Below, one piece after another: positions 1 to 10,222 of a stretch of DNA of 32,082 nucleotides. Below the pieces are notes generated by a model. The model did not search any database. It was not told the origin of the DNA and saw only the letters and a list, made by a program, of their open reading frames with translations. The stretch is from Clavulina sp. PMI_390. Lineage: Eukaryota; Basidiomycota; Agaricomycetes; Cantharellales; Hydnaceae. The translations under genes and the position numbers were made by a program. The stretch lies in assembly GCA_015039315.1 (NCBI GenBank), contig WIDE01000206.1, positions 1 through 32,082 of the forward strand, written 5' to 3'. How positions within the stretch are numbered: position 1 is the stretch's first letter; the number at the start of each line of letters is the position of its first letter.

Positions 1-149
1 TAGAAAATGGCGGAGAGGAGCCCGAACATAGATAGATACTTACTGTAGACTTGCTCGATGAGTTCGGCAAAGGTGCTATGCTCATTTACATCCATTCCTC
101 GTACCGAGCCGTAACTGCCCTGCTTGATATTGAGCCACATGCAGCCCAT
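1..149 (-). CDS. Possible 5' end of a divergent gene (partial)
   Basis: Read on the minus strand, an open frame from an ATG at 149 (second ATG at 95) encodes MGCMWLNIKQGSYGSVRG, then MDVNEHSTFAELIEQVY, and meets a consensus donor (gtaagtatc) at position 43. Most of the gene would lie off the left edge. The frame stays open upstream of both ATGs, so the true start or an earlier exon is undecided. I do not recognise the protein. Its amino-acid mix looks coding, but the stretch is short and this is an inference. If real, it is divergent from the phosphofructo-2-kinase gene at 348 and shares its promoter region. Confidence 0.33.
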   Translation of the reverse strand, partial: MGCMWLNIKQGSYGSVRGMDVNEHSTFAELIEQVYSKYLSMFGLLSAIF

Positions 150-347
150 GTCGCGATAGCCTCGCTTGTGCCACCCAGCCCCGCGAACATTTCTCCGACT
201 CGGCTGACGGCTTCGTGGCATCAAGAGAAGACGAGAAAGACGAGGCAAAATCAATTGACTTCGCAGAAGCAACTGAGCGCGTTGTTGATATCGAGAGAGG
301 CGTGGGAACCACTTTTGCTCTATTTCACTTGATCGCCGCCGACGACA

Positions 348-2886
348 ATGTCTGAATCGACGACCCCCTTGACAGATGCGAGCATACCGACTCCGCCGAA
401 AGACGATCAGGGACTACTACATCCCGTGTTCAGCTCAGCATTTCTCCCCAGTATTGCTGGCAGTGAGGACCTTCAGGCCGTAAACGCCGCCTTGAACGAG
501 TCGGCAACCAGCTCTGTATCGACAGTTCCCCATGTCATTTCGAGGCCCAATATCCCTGCTGGATCAGCCCAGCAGTCTCAAAAACTACTTCCTGACCATG
601 CACCAGCTTCTGGTGAAGGTGCTGCCTTCTTCGGGGCTCGATCGTCTGCGTGAGCATTCTTATCATTACCAAATCGCTCACAGCGCCAGGAATTCTCAGA
701 ACTGGAAGTCTGTTTATGTTCATGACAGTTTGAAAACATTTGATGCCTCTAACCCCAAGGCCAAGATTCAGGGCGAGCCGACTGCATCCGGTATGCTTAC
801 TCCCAATCGAGTGGCGGGAATTGGCGGCAAAGGTGATTTAACCCACCGTCATTGGTATCAACCCATGCAAGGCTAACAACAGCGCTTTTAGTCTCCAAGC
901 CCGATTACTCAGAGGAGAAAATCGTTGTGGCCATGGTCTGTTCCAGTCTGAGCTGGCGTCGTGCTCGTGATTGTGACACCAGTTTCTTCCTCTCACCAGG
1001 TTGGATTACCGGCTCGAGGGAAATCCTATCTCAGCAACAAACTCATGAGATACCTGACTGTAAGAAATCCTAAGGATTCAGCTTTATGTCTCGATCTGGT
1101 GTTTACTCATTTGAACCCAGTGGCTCGAGTATTCTGTCAAGGTATGGTGACCATTAACTCCGGCAACTCCACGTTTACATTGATGTTATATCTGACAGGT
1201 TTTTAACGTTGGAAACTTACGGAGAAGCAAAGCGAAGCAACGTCATGAGAAGTAGAATCTTTCCTCCTCACGATAAAAATGGCGCTCATCAAGTGTACAC
1301 TAGGGAAGGCGTGAAGGAAGATCACACAGCTAGCTATTTCAGCCACTCAAACAAAACAGCAAGCAACATGCGTGAAAAGATTGCGGAAGAGAGTCTTGAT
1401 ATGCTGATCGACTGGCTGAAGACTAAGGGCGGCAATGTCGGGATACATGGTGCGAGTGATGGTCTTCATCCACCCTCTTCTTTTCTCATGCTTTCCTCCA
1501 AATAGACGCAACCAATAGTACAAGAGAGCGAAGGTACATTTCCTTCGTGTTTCTACGGGTTTCTGTATCCGTTTACCATCACTGCACATTAGAAAGAAGA
1601 TTCAAGCACGCGTGGCTAAGGAGCCTGGACTCAAGGTCATATTCTTGGAATCCACCTGCGACGACCCGGCCGTCATTGCTGCGAATGTGGAACTTAAAGT
1701 CTCCATGGGTGATCCCGATTATGCAGGGATGTCTCGGGAGGACGCCCGTGCAGATTTCCGGCGACGAATCAAGCAATACGAGGACTCGTACGAGCCTGTC
1801 GCGGATGGCGAGTTGGGCAAAGAAGAAGAGGCATTCAGTTATCTGAAAATTATTAACGTTGGGGCTCAGGTCACTGCTAACCGGATCGATGGGTATCTTG
1901 AGAGTCGGATCGCATATTACCTTATGAATTTGCACCTCCGACCGCGGAGTATTTACTTCTCTCGAGTGAGTCTCTTTAGCTCATGCACACCTTTCTTCAA
2001 CTATCTGATAATATCGTGAACCTTTCATTTTCTTTCTGTTTAGCATGGTGAAAGCCAGTTCAATGTTGAAGGAAAAATCGGAGGAGATGCGCCTCTCTCC
2101 CCTCAGGGCCGGAAGTATTCTGAAGCACTCCCCAAGCTCGTTAGTGATATCGTAGGGGACGCTCCCTTGACGGTGTGGACATCGACCCTACAAAGAACAA
2201 TTGAGACCTCTCAACATCTCGACTATCCAAAACTCACGTGGAAATCACTCGATGAGCTCGATGCGGGTGTTTGTGATGGAATGACATATGAAGAAATTGC
2301 GGTGCCTTTCGTTGCCGTGCTCCTTTTCTCGATACTCTAGACTGATGCCCTTCATTTCAGGAAAATTTCCCAGAGGATTTCGAGGCGCGCGATGAGGATA
2401 AATTTAATTATCGTTACCGGGGAGGAGAATCCTATCGAGATATTGTCGTGAGACTGGAGCCTGTCATAATGGAGCTTGAACGGCAGGAAAATATTATGAT
2501 CGTTTGTCATCAGGTTTGTCGTTTTCGCATTCTCAACAGACTCGCAGCACCCAACCTGAATAAAATACTCCATACAACTTGCTTTCACATAGGCCGTCCT
2601 TCGTTGCCTATACGCATACTTCCACAACCTCAGCCAGGCTGATCTCCCATACATCAAGATCCCCTTGCACACCGTCATCAAGCTCACTCCCAAAGCATAC
2701 GGGTGTGAGGAAGAGCGGTTCAAGGTCCCTATCAAAGCCGTTGATACACATCGTCCCAAGCCGCGAAAGAATAGCGAGGCAGGCGCTGGCGACAAGCAAA
2801 GCGATCCTGATGGAGTCTTGACCAACGCCCCCCCAACAAGAACTTTCTTTACCGACGGCGCGGGGGCCAAGGAAGAAGGGGTATGA
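348..2886 (+). CDS. PFKFB: 6-phosphofructo-2-kinase / fructose-2,6-bisphosphatase, bifunctional
   Basis: Makes and degrades fructose-2,6-bisphosphate, the cytosolic signal that switches glycolysis against gluconeogenesis. Proposed exons: 348-649, 729-832, 892-935, 1000-1059, 1121-1141, 1199-1251, 1304-1449, 1506-1533, 1593-1965, 2044-2301, 2361-2513, 2593-2886. All phases agree and give 611 aa. The N-terminal 130 or so residues are Ser/Pro-rich and probably regulatory. The kinase half has the Walker A motif [19 protein letters not shown], and [11 protein letters not shown]. The phosphatase half begins [12 protein letters not shown], with its catalytic Arg-His pair split across an intron (1966-2043), and continues with [11 protein letters not shown] and the [16 protein letters not shown] block. 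Family knowledge: some yeast paralogues have lost one activity. Here both active-site signatures are intact, so a bifunctional enzyme is inferred. The first intron (650-728) is the least certain boundary. Confidence 0.95.
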
Positions 2887-3243
2887 GCTCCTGATGCGCG
2901 GTTGATCGGGTGTAGATCTTACGGCGCTTTGAGTTAGTAAATAGATAAGGGGCTTGAACATGGTCAACGCATTTTGTACAGCAGATACTGCAATGATGGA
3001 TTTCCAAATAAATGAAGGTGATAAGTCGGGTAGATGCGTCGAAGGCGACATTCAAAGATACATAGCATAGAGTACATCTGACGAACAACCAAATGCAGAG
3101 GTGTTGACAGCCGCCATGGAGCATGCAAAGGCGCAGGAGCGGAAATGGTGATGAAGAGATGAGATGATGGTGCACTAGAAGACTTTGAACACGAAGGAGA
3201 CAAATGCGCTACTGCACAACCCAACCTGGGGTCTACAGAATAG
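2887..3243. other. Intergenic, convergent 3' ends
   Basis: 357 bases separate the stop codons of the phosphofructo-2-kinase gene (plus) and the Rho GTPase gene (minus). Open frames here are short and show no domain or splice support. The stretch most likely holds the two 3' untranslated regions and their polyadenylation sites. Confidence 0.6.
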
Positions 3244-4230
3244 TTACAGCACCAAGCACTTCCTCTTATTGGCTTTCTTTCCCCAACCTAGCCGGCCGCC
3301 CATGCTCTCCCTCAAAGCTGCGTTGAAGACGGCTTGGACGCCTTCCCCCGACTTGGCGCTACACTCCATGTAGCGGGCACCGATCGCCTTAGCCACTGCA
3401 GCGCCCTGCTCAGGAGTCACGGTCGTTTGCCCTTGAGCGCCAAGCATCCGTTTTGTTTGCTCGTCCGTTCGCAAATCGATTTTGGTGCCGACCAGGAGAA
3501 GTGGGGTTCCTTCGCAAAAGTGTGCGACTTCAGGATACCACTGGCGGATAGACGAAGGGATGTTAAGGTTCCAAATGACAACAATAAGAAGTGGAGACCC
3601 TGATCAGGGGACATACCTTATCTTCGACATTCCCCAGGCTGACGGGGAAGTCAATCGAAAATACTATCAGGATAACATGGCTCTCCGGATAGCTCAGTGG
3701 TCTGAGGCGATCGTATTCTTCTTGGCCTGCAGTATCCCACAATGCAAGCTCGACCTTCTTGCCCTCAAAATTGACCATGGTGACGTAGTTCTCAAAGACG
3801 GTAGGGACATACGCCTGATTTTGGAACGGGTTGACGGGGAGATACGTAATATTACGAGAATGAGTTCGGATCTATCAGTGAGCTCAACTGTTCCAGATTA
3901 TATGGAAGAGAGTTGAAGGGCAACGAACCTCTGGGAAGCGATTCTCTGCGTAAACGATGAGTAAGCACGTCTATTGATCCCAGAATATTTAGATATATTT
4001 GATTAGTTCACTAGCAGGAAGAACACTCGAGTGGACCCTCTTCAGGAACTGACCTTGCCACATCCGCCGTCACCAACGACAACCAACTTCTTCTTCACAT
4101 CTGGCCGGCCGGTGAGCCCACTAGCACCACCTCCACTGGTACTACCGCGGGGTACCCCTCCGCGTGATTGGTTTGAGTGGAACGACGTGGTGGAACCGCG
4201 TCCTCCACCTTGGGCGGAATAGTCTGCCAT
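3244..4230 (-). CDS. rho4: Rho4-like small GTPase
   Basis: Membrane-anchored GTP switch of the Rho family; Rho4 proteins act in septation and wall remodelling in other fungi. Exons on the minus strand: 4230-4054, 3970-3929, 3814-3617, 3540-3244, giving 237 aa. A Gly/Ser-rich N-terminal extension of about 47 residues precedes the GTPase fold. G1 is GDGGCGKT, with the final Thr supplied by exon 2. The effector loop is [12 protein letters not shown]3 is [18 protein letters not shown]4 is GTKIDL, and G5 is ECSAKSGEG. The protein ends in a basic stretch and the CAAX box CLVL, predicting geranylgeranylation. The long N-terminal extension, [10 protein letters not shown] and the [22 protein letters not shown] block resemble Rho4 more than Rho1, Rho2 or Cdc42. 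Wild-type Gly and Gln residues are present at the usual activating-mutation positions. The subfamily call is less certain than the family. Confidence 0.93.
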
Positions 4231-5657
4231 CGAGCGCCGATTGGGGGATTCGTACTGTTGAATAGAAAATTGAAACAGAAGCGGTCGTATCAGTATGCTA
4301 GCGGTAAAAGATTCGCCAGGAATGCTTTAAATGACGCACGCCACTCATAAATTCGAGGTCAACACGAGCAACAGCGAGCAATGAACCAGCAATATAATAA
4401 TTGGTCTAGAAAGAGACCCTAGCCGTTTTTTTAGGGAAGGTGCAAGGAGGTCGGCTGGAGAATAAGCCTTGATGCTAGAATATAAAGTGAAAGAGAGGGG
4501 GCAGAGCGTTGGTCGCGAGAGTGATGTTGAACGCAAGGACAGGTGTTGTGTGGTGTTTGGGACGTCAACAGATCGCATTTGCAAAATTTTCAACACACCA
4601 ACCACTATCTAGACCTATCGTGGCGAAAGAATCGGTTGCTAAAACCCAGGCCAGTCGTGAATTCCAGAATATTTCACAATTGTTGCTCACAGCGGGTCAC
4701 GTGATGATAATCCAATAGCACAGGGGTTTTCGCGATTTCCGCCACGAGTACAGGGAAGGACGAAGCTGCAGATGATACAACAGGAGATGAAGGGATCATG
4801 TATGTTGGGTAGACCACTAAGACAGAGATGACCGGCAGCCAAGAGTGAAACAGCAAGTCATGCAAAAGGTCCAGCCCATCAGCAAGGATGTCATATCCAG
4901 AGGGGGTAGAGAATAAACTGTAGGGATATTGAAAAAGAGGCGTCATTCCAGAAAGACGAAGGGATACAACAGAAATCAAGCCGGAAAGCACGGTATAGTA
5001 GTAGCGAGAATTGTACAACAACAACGATGAAATCGGACTAAATTGAGCACACATAACGAGGCATGATGAAAGAAAAAAGGATCCAAATAATAAGAAGGGG
5101 AAGATGGAGCGTTTTGAGATGCAATTAGCGGGGGGATATACGAATGTCAATCAATCTGATCATCCAACAAGCAAGCAAACGAGTCAGGAGGGGGTTGAAA
5201 AGAACAGAGAGACAAAAGACGAAGAAGAGAATAGACAGAAGAACGAGGATGATGCAAGATTAGCAACAGCAGTCCGTCAGACGATATGGTGCAGTGGGCG
5301 GAAACCTTTTTTGAGTCATCACATGCCAAAAGCATCATCGTAGGATCGTGGAGCGTGAATAGAGGGGTTGTAAAGCAGATCAAGAATTAGGCGATTTTTG
5401 TATTGGGCAGAAGATCAGAGAGGGAGACAAGAGGGGATAAAGGGGGTGGAATATATGTGGGGTGGGGTGGATAGAGCGTGGAGTCCGAGGTGGGTGGAGA
5501 GGTGAAGATGCCCGCAGAGGATAAAGGAGCTCATCTAGAGACTCCGCGCTCGCGAATCTAGATCGAAAGCACAACCGGGTATCATGGCAAGAATTGGCAG
5601 CAGGCATGCGGACGTAGGGTAGCAAAATGTTTGCTAGGGATAGGGCACATCGGCACC
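4231..5657. other. Intergenic: rho4 promoter side and 3' region of the next minus-strand gene
   Basis: About 1.4 kb without a supportable gene. It should contain the rho4 promoter and 5' leader (left part) and the 3' untranslated region of the DUF6699-like gene (right part). A 158-residue hydrophobic open frame on the minus strand (5150-4674) has no recognisable domain, no splice structure and a composition typical of chance, so it is not called. Confidence 0.5.
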
Positions 5658-7930
5658 TCATGACTCGGGAGGAGCCGTAATCGCCGCAGGCGGCGGGTCC
5701 CTCGACTCGAGCACGACAACGAGTGTCACGCCTGGGGGGCTTCCTACTTGCTCCTCCACGTACTTCTCGTCGAGAACCAAGCCCTTCCATGTCGTATAGC
5801 TCCGGAGAATGTCACCGCGCTTAATCGCCGGTCCATAGTACCGTCCCCCAGGGGCGCCCCGTGCTGTGGAGCGATTCCACCGATAGGCTTGGCCGACGGA
5901 GGCCTTGAATGACTCTGGATAGGAGTCCCACTCATCCTTGGCGATGATGCGCCCGAAGAAATCATGGAGGCGGTCGAGCACGTCACCACAGGTGACATAC
6001 CGACCGTCACCTGGCGCAGCTGCAACGTCGATGATCCAAGGGAAGCATGGAGAGCACAAGCGGATCTGCGTCAGGCGGGGGAACGTTGCAGGTTCATCGC
6101 GCCCGTCATTCCATGAGTGTGAGGGGCGATCAGTGGAGAGGTGGGCGGACGAAGTGTCAAAGAGGACATTCCAGTTAATCGACTTTTTAGAGAGATTACC
6201 CTCCTCTTCTGATGCAGCTTGAATGAGTGGGTTGACGGCGATTTTGGCTTTGAGGACAGTGAACTGGAGCGGATCGAGCAGCACACCGTCTATCGATGGT
6301 AAAATTCGCAAGACATCAGCAGGGCGTGCCAAGAGAAAAGGAAGTCAGCGAATAGTTATTTAGAAAGCAAAGAGAGGGTAAGGGTACTAGAAAGAAAAAG
6401 GATAAACAGACCGAAGACGGTCCGACGAAGTTTGAAAAGAAAAATCCAACTCACATTCAGCGCTTGGGTCCCATCGATTGAACAGTGCGCCGACTTCCTC
6501 TTCCTTTGGGCGCGCAATCTTGGGTGCGGAAGGACCAAAGCCAACCATGGCACCCCCGCCCCCTCCGCCGCCCCATGCACCTGGCATAGGGCCCGGCATT
6601 CCGCCGTAAGTAAGACCCGGCGCGCCACCGCCCATGGTGCCAGGGCGTCCACCACCAGCTCCCATGTACGGCGAAAGCTGATTTGCTGGCTCGTATGGTG
6701 AGTTGTACCCACCCATCATCCCGCCCGGCATACCACCCATGCCCATGCCCATACCGCCCATCATGCCACCCATTCCACCCATACCACCCATGCCTCCCAT
6801 CATACCAGGCATTCCACCCATCATGCCTGGCATTCCGCCCATGCCTCCCATGCCTCCCATGCCCATTCGTGGAGAGATGACCATCTGTCCTGCACCGGGT
6901 CCCATCGCAGCGCCACCTCCAGGAAGTGGCTGGTTGCCCATCCACGCACTACCCGGTGGGTTGCCTGCCATAGGGCCCCCTCCGCCTCCTCCCGCACCAC
7001 CTCCGTAGCCGGCATTAAACGGATTCTGTGCGCCTCCTAGATATGGGAACCCCCCTCCCCCAGGACCTCCTCCGCCGCCCTGACCTTGGGCAGCTTGCTG
7101 TTGTGCGAGTGCTTGTTGTTGGCTAGCGGGCCTGCGTTGGCCCGCAGCAGCCGGACGACCTTCGGCCGGCATGCCCCCGTATGTGGGTTGGTATGGCTCC
7201 ATTGCGGAGAGGGGCATGTGCTGAGAGCGCGTGGAGTAGTTTGCGACGGAGTTGCGTTGGCTGTCGGGCCAGGGGCCGAGGATCCACTCGTCCTGGGGTG
7301 AGGGCGAGTGGTGGTGGGATTGGTAGGGGGTGTGGATGGTCAGTTTGAGGATCAGAGAAATTTGGTTGGGTTGTGTGGGTGTTTTGGATATGGGGCAGTA
7401 TTAGGGTCGAGGGTTCGGACGTGAGGTGAGGGAATAGACGACACCAAGCGAAGTGAAACGCGTGCGTTGCCAGGGAGCGGGATCGTAGGCGAGGAGGCGA
7501 ATGATAGAGGAGAAAGGAGAAAAGGGAGAGCAAAAGATTAGCAAAGGCAGTGACGACAGACGACAGGGGATCAGCACGACGAGGGGGCAGCGGTAGCGTG
7601 AAACGAAAAGCAGACCCAACGACAGAAACGATCGAGTCGAGTCATTTCAAGTACACGCAATGGCACAAATCACGTCTGCTAATGTCAAAAAACACTCACC
7701 GAATTATGATCGGATTGTCCCGAGGGGATAATACCGGATTGTGGACTGTGGTCACCGTGGTACCCACCACCACCGCCTGGGCGTCCAACGACGCTGCTGC
7801 CGATGGTAGAGGGGGGAGCGTTAGGAGAGGGACGACCACTATGGCCACCGCCGAAGCCTGGATTGAGGTCGTAGTCGAGTGGGACTACGCCGTTTGCTGG
7901 AGAAGCGTATGGAGAAGGTTGGAAGGGCAT
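5658..7930 (-). CDS. Gly/Met-rich protein with C-terminal DUF6699-like domain
   Basis: Unknown function. Minus-strand exons 7930-7700, 7292-6455 and 6289-5658 join in phase to give 566 aa. Residues 1 to about 340 are low-complexity: Pro/Gly/Ser/His-rich first, then Gln/Ala, then a long Gly/Met tract (GMGGMGGMPGMMGGM-type repeats, nucleotides about 6703-6880). The last 200 or so residues form a compact, Trp- and Pro-containing domain. It includes INWNVLFDTSSA, TFPRLTQIRLCSPCFPWIIDV, YVTCGDVLDRLHDFF and KRGDILRSYTTWKGL. This matches my memory of DUF6699, a domain common in basidiomycete proteins (hydrophobic strand, 'vtvgDVLd.ly.fl', then an R..dfL..t.f.Gl ending). The name rests on that recall. 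The ATG at 7930 is the first in frame with a plausible context; an additional upstream 5' exon near 8147 cannot be excluded. Confidence 0.78.
6703..6880 (-). repeat. Gly/Met codon repeat inside the DUF6699-like gene
   Basis: On the plus strand this is an imperfect run of 9- to 12-base units such as cccatgcctcccatgcc. On the coding strand it gives tandem GGM/GMM/GMP tripeptides. It is part of an exon and stays in frame throughout. The opposite strand also reads open, as a Pro/Met-rich shadow. Confidence 0.85.
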
Positions 7931-10222
7931 CTTTTTGGCCGCGCGTGGCTCGTGGCCGATTTATACTTTTGGATGGGGGGCCTGGCTGGCTGTGTATTTT
8001 GTGCTCAGCTTTGGTAGTAAATGAAGATAATGACTGGGCAAATAGGGGCCCCGTCGGAGGCAGATGATGGCTGTGGAAGGGTGCGATGACTTGGGCGTAA
8101 GGGTTTGCAATGCCATTGACTCGATGCGATGCCATTGGCGCACTCACTCGTCTCGATATCCTCGATGCGCTCGATCGCGTCTAGTTATGCGCTCAGAAAG
8201 CAGTTGGAGTCGCCTGAATCGATGGTAGTAGCAGGTCGTGAGGTGATGGCACTGGTGGATGTTGGGTCGATGCTGCCTCGAGGCGTTGCCCGGCTTTTGC
8301 CGCTCAGCCTCTTGTCGTTCATCCGCTCACACCCTCGTGCCATTTTAGGGAACCGACCTAGTTCTCTCCCGATTTTGGTTTGCGTCTTTCTCTCTTTTTT
8401 TTCGTTACGCTCGCCATGTAGCCGATAATATCATTGTTGCACAGCAGCGTCGTCTAGTACAATAAATACGGAATGGAGCCTGTTACAGCGCAGCCTCCGC
8501 CGCACGGAACACGCGCACTCATCCGATGTGCTCGCGCGCAAAAGCTCCGATCGACTGGGCAACCTGGCTGCCAAAATTGCCGCAAAGCACCCCCCGTTCC
8601 ATCGCAACTCATGTCTAGGTCCAATTGTGAACTGACATTAATCAGATCGGCAAGGCGGGTTAAAAGTGGCGGAGCAGCAGCAGCTGCTGCTGCCCAGCGG
8701 CACTCGGACTGACCTGGCAATGAACGGTAATGATTCGCCCCGGTCGCGAAGCAGCAATATGGATAGGATGGATGGATGACACTTGACAATACACTGTTAG
8801 CGCCGGAAGAAAGAATTACTTGCGTCGCGCCGGCTCCTTCCATCCTTATCTATGGATGAGGATCGCTCCTTGATGCGACCGAGAATGGGCCGTTGGCGCC
8901 ATCGTATGACGGAGCTGCTTTCTCCTGGCGCGATGAAACTCCTTGACTCTGTCTTTTTTAGGCATGAGAGAGAGAGAGAGTCAATTCGGCCGATCACCAG
9001 CGCTAAGATAAGATGCGAAGAGAGAGGGGGGGAGAATCGTCGGTAGACCGTCTGTGATGAAAGCCGACATGGGCTAGGGTTCCCCTAATTACATGTGAGT
9101 CAGTGCACGAGAAGACGCGTCAGATTGGCTATGAAATGCAACAATACCCCGTGTCACCGTCATCATCCGACGGCCATCGACCTGGCGACAAAAGAACATA
9201 AAAGAACATCGGCAGGACACGGTAAATGGGTGCTTCGGCACACTCGAGCTGGCATGCGGAAAAAGGATGCTGTCGAAATTGAGTGCAATCGAACGGCAGC
9301 TAGCCCCGAAAGGAGCACGGCTGAATCATCGGGCCTCAAAGATCGGAGTGCTAGATATCTTCTTGTTGGAGTTATTGTCATTATTCAGTAACGAGGCGTA
9401 GAAGATACTACATACCTTTGGGCCAAAATCTTGTGCCAATGAGAAGACCAAGCTTGACCAGAACACTCCAGAATGTCGCACTATGAACCTGATCGATGGA
9501 ATATGCGTCATAGGCAAAATGCAGGAGTTCCCATACTGCATCTGAGATTCGAGTATTGAGAGGCCATGCCCTTGACACGCCAATGACCGCGCGCACATGA
9601 GGCAGGTGAGTCAGATCCAGCACGCAAAGGCTCAGTCGAGCTATCTGTCGAGTCATCGGGAGCGGCATAGAGCCCAGAACGCAACGGCGTGCCAATCATG
9701 CATAACAGGCTGGGCAATGATGGGCACGACCGCCGGGTGGATCATGCATTGACAGAGGGGTTGATGCATCGAGGAGGAGCGTTGGCAAGAAGTAGACTGA
9801 TGCAGGGGCCAGAAGCGAATCTGGAAGTTCACTGGCCCTGAAATAGGCGTTGATCTATAACGGAACCGAAAACAGCATGCATTTTGACTTCTGATCAGCT
9901 GACGAGGACTTTGCTTCCTTTGTGTACGAAAGAATGGTACACCGCGAGATGGTTTAGTGCTTGGGGAGCTTCTTTGTAGATAAGCCTAGCTAGACTAAAG
10001 TTCAAAAAAAACAAGCATTAGAGACGTATTTCGCTGGCAAGTCATGTTTTTGCCAAAACGTGGCCACGATATCAGATAATTTGATCTAAGCGTCCATCAT
10101 CAACAAACACAAATAGATTCATCGTGTCGACGTCAACATCAGCCTCGATCCGAACCTATTCGCTCAAAGATCCACTGCCAGCTAGTTCGAAATCCATTAT
10201 ATCAGCATATAAGCGTTAATCA
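7931..10222. other. Long intergenic region
   Basis: About 2.3 kb between two divergent genes. I see no supported gene. Notable points: a 20-base perfect palindrome at 8674-8693; a short AG dinucleotide run near 8966-8980; and a minus-strand open frame at 9695-9408 that ends at a donor-like site (aaag/gtatgt) and could be a lone exon or relic. The right end must carry the promoter of the F-box gene at 10223. Confidence 0.5.
8674..8693. repeat. 20-base perfect palindrome of CAG/CTG triplets
   Basis: Three GCA-type triplets run directly into their complement (gcagcagcag/ctgctgctgc), giving a self-complementary sequence with no loop. It is intergenic. It may be a chance product of triplet slippage. 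Confidence 0.9.

Noticed and set aside
4674..5150. 158-residue hydrophobic minus-strand open frame
   Set aside because: No start context, domain or splice support, and it lies in the expected 3' untranslated region of the upstream minus-strand gene.
6703..7008. 101-residue Pro/Met-rich open frame on the plus strand
   Set aside because: It is the exact complement of the Gly/Met-rich exon of the minus-strand gene and exists only because that repeat lacks stops in the other direction.
9408..9695. 95-residue minus-strand open frame ending at a donor-like site
   Set aside because: The amino-acid mix is plausible (HFAYDAYSIDQVHSATFW), but I found no in-phase next exon and no family. It could be a lone relic exon.
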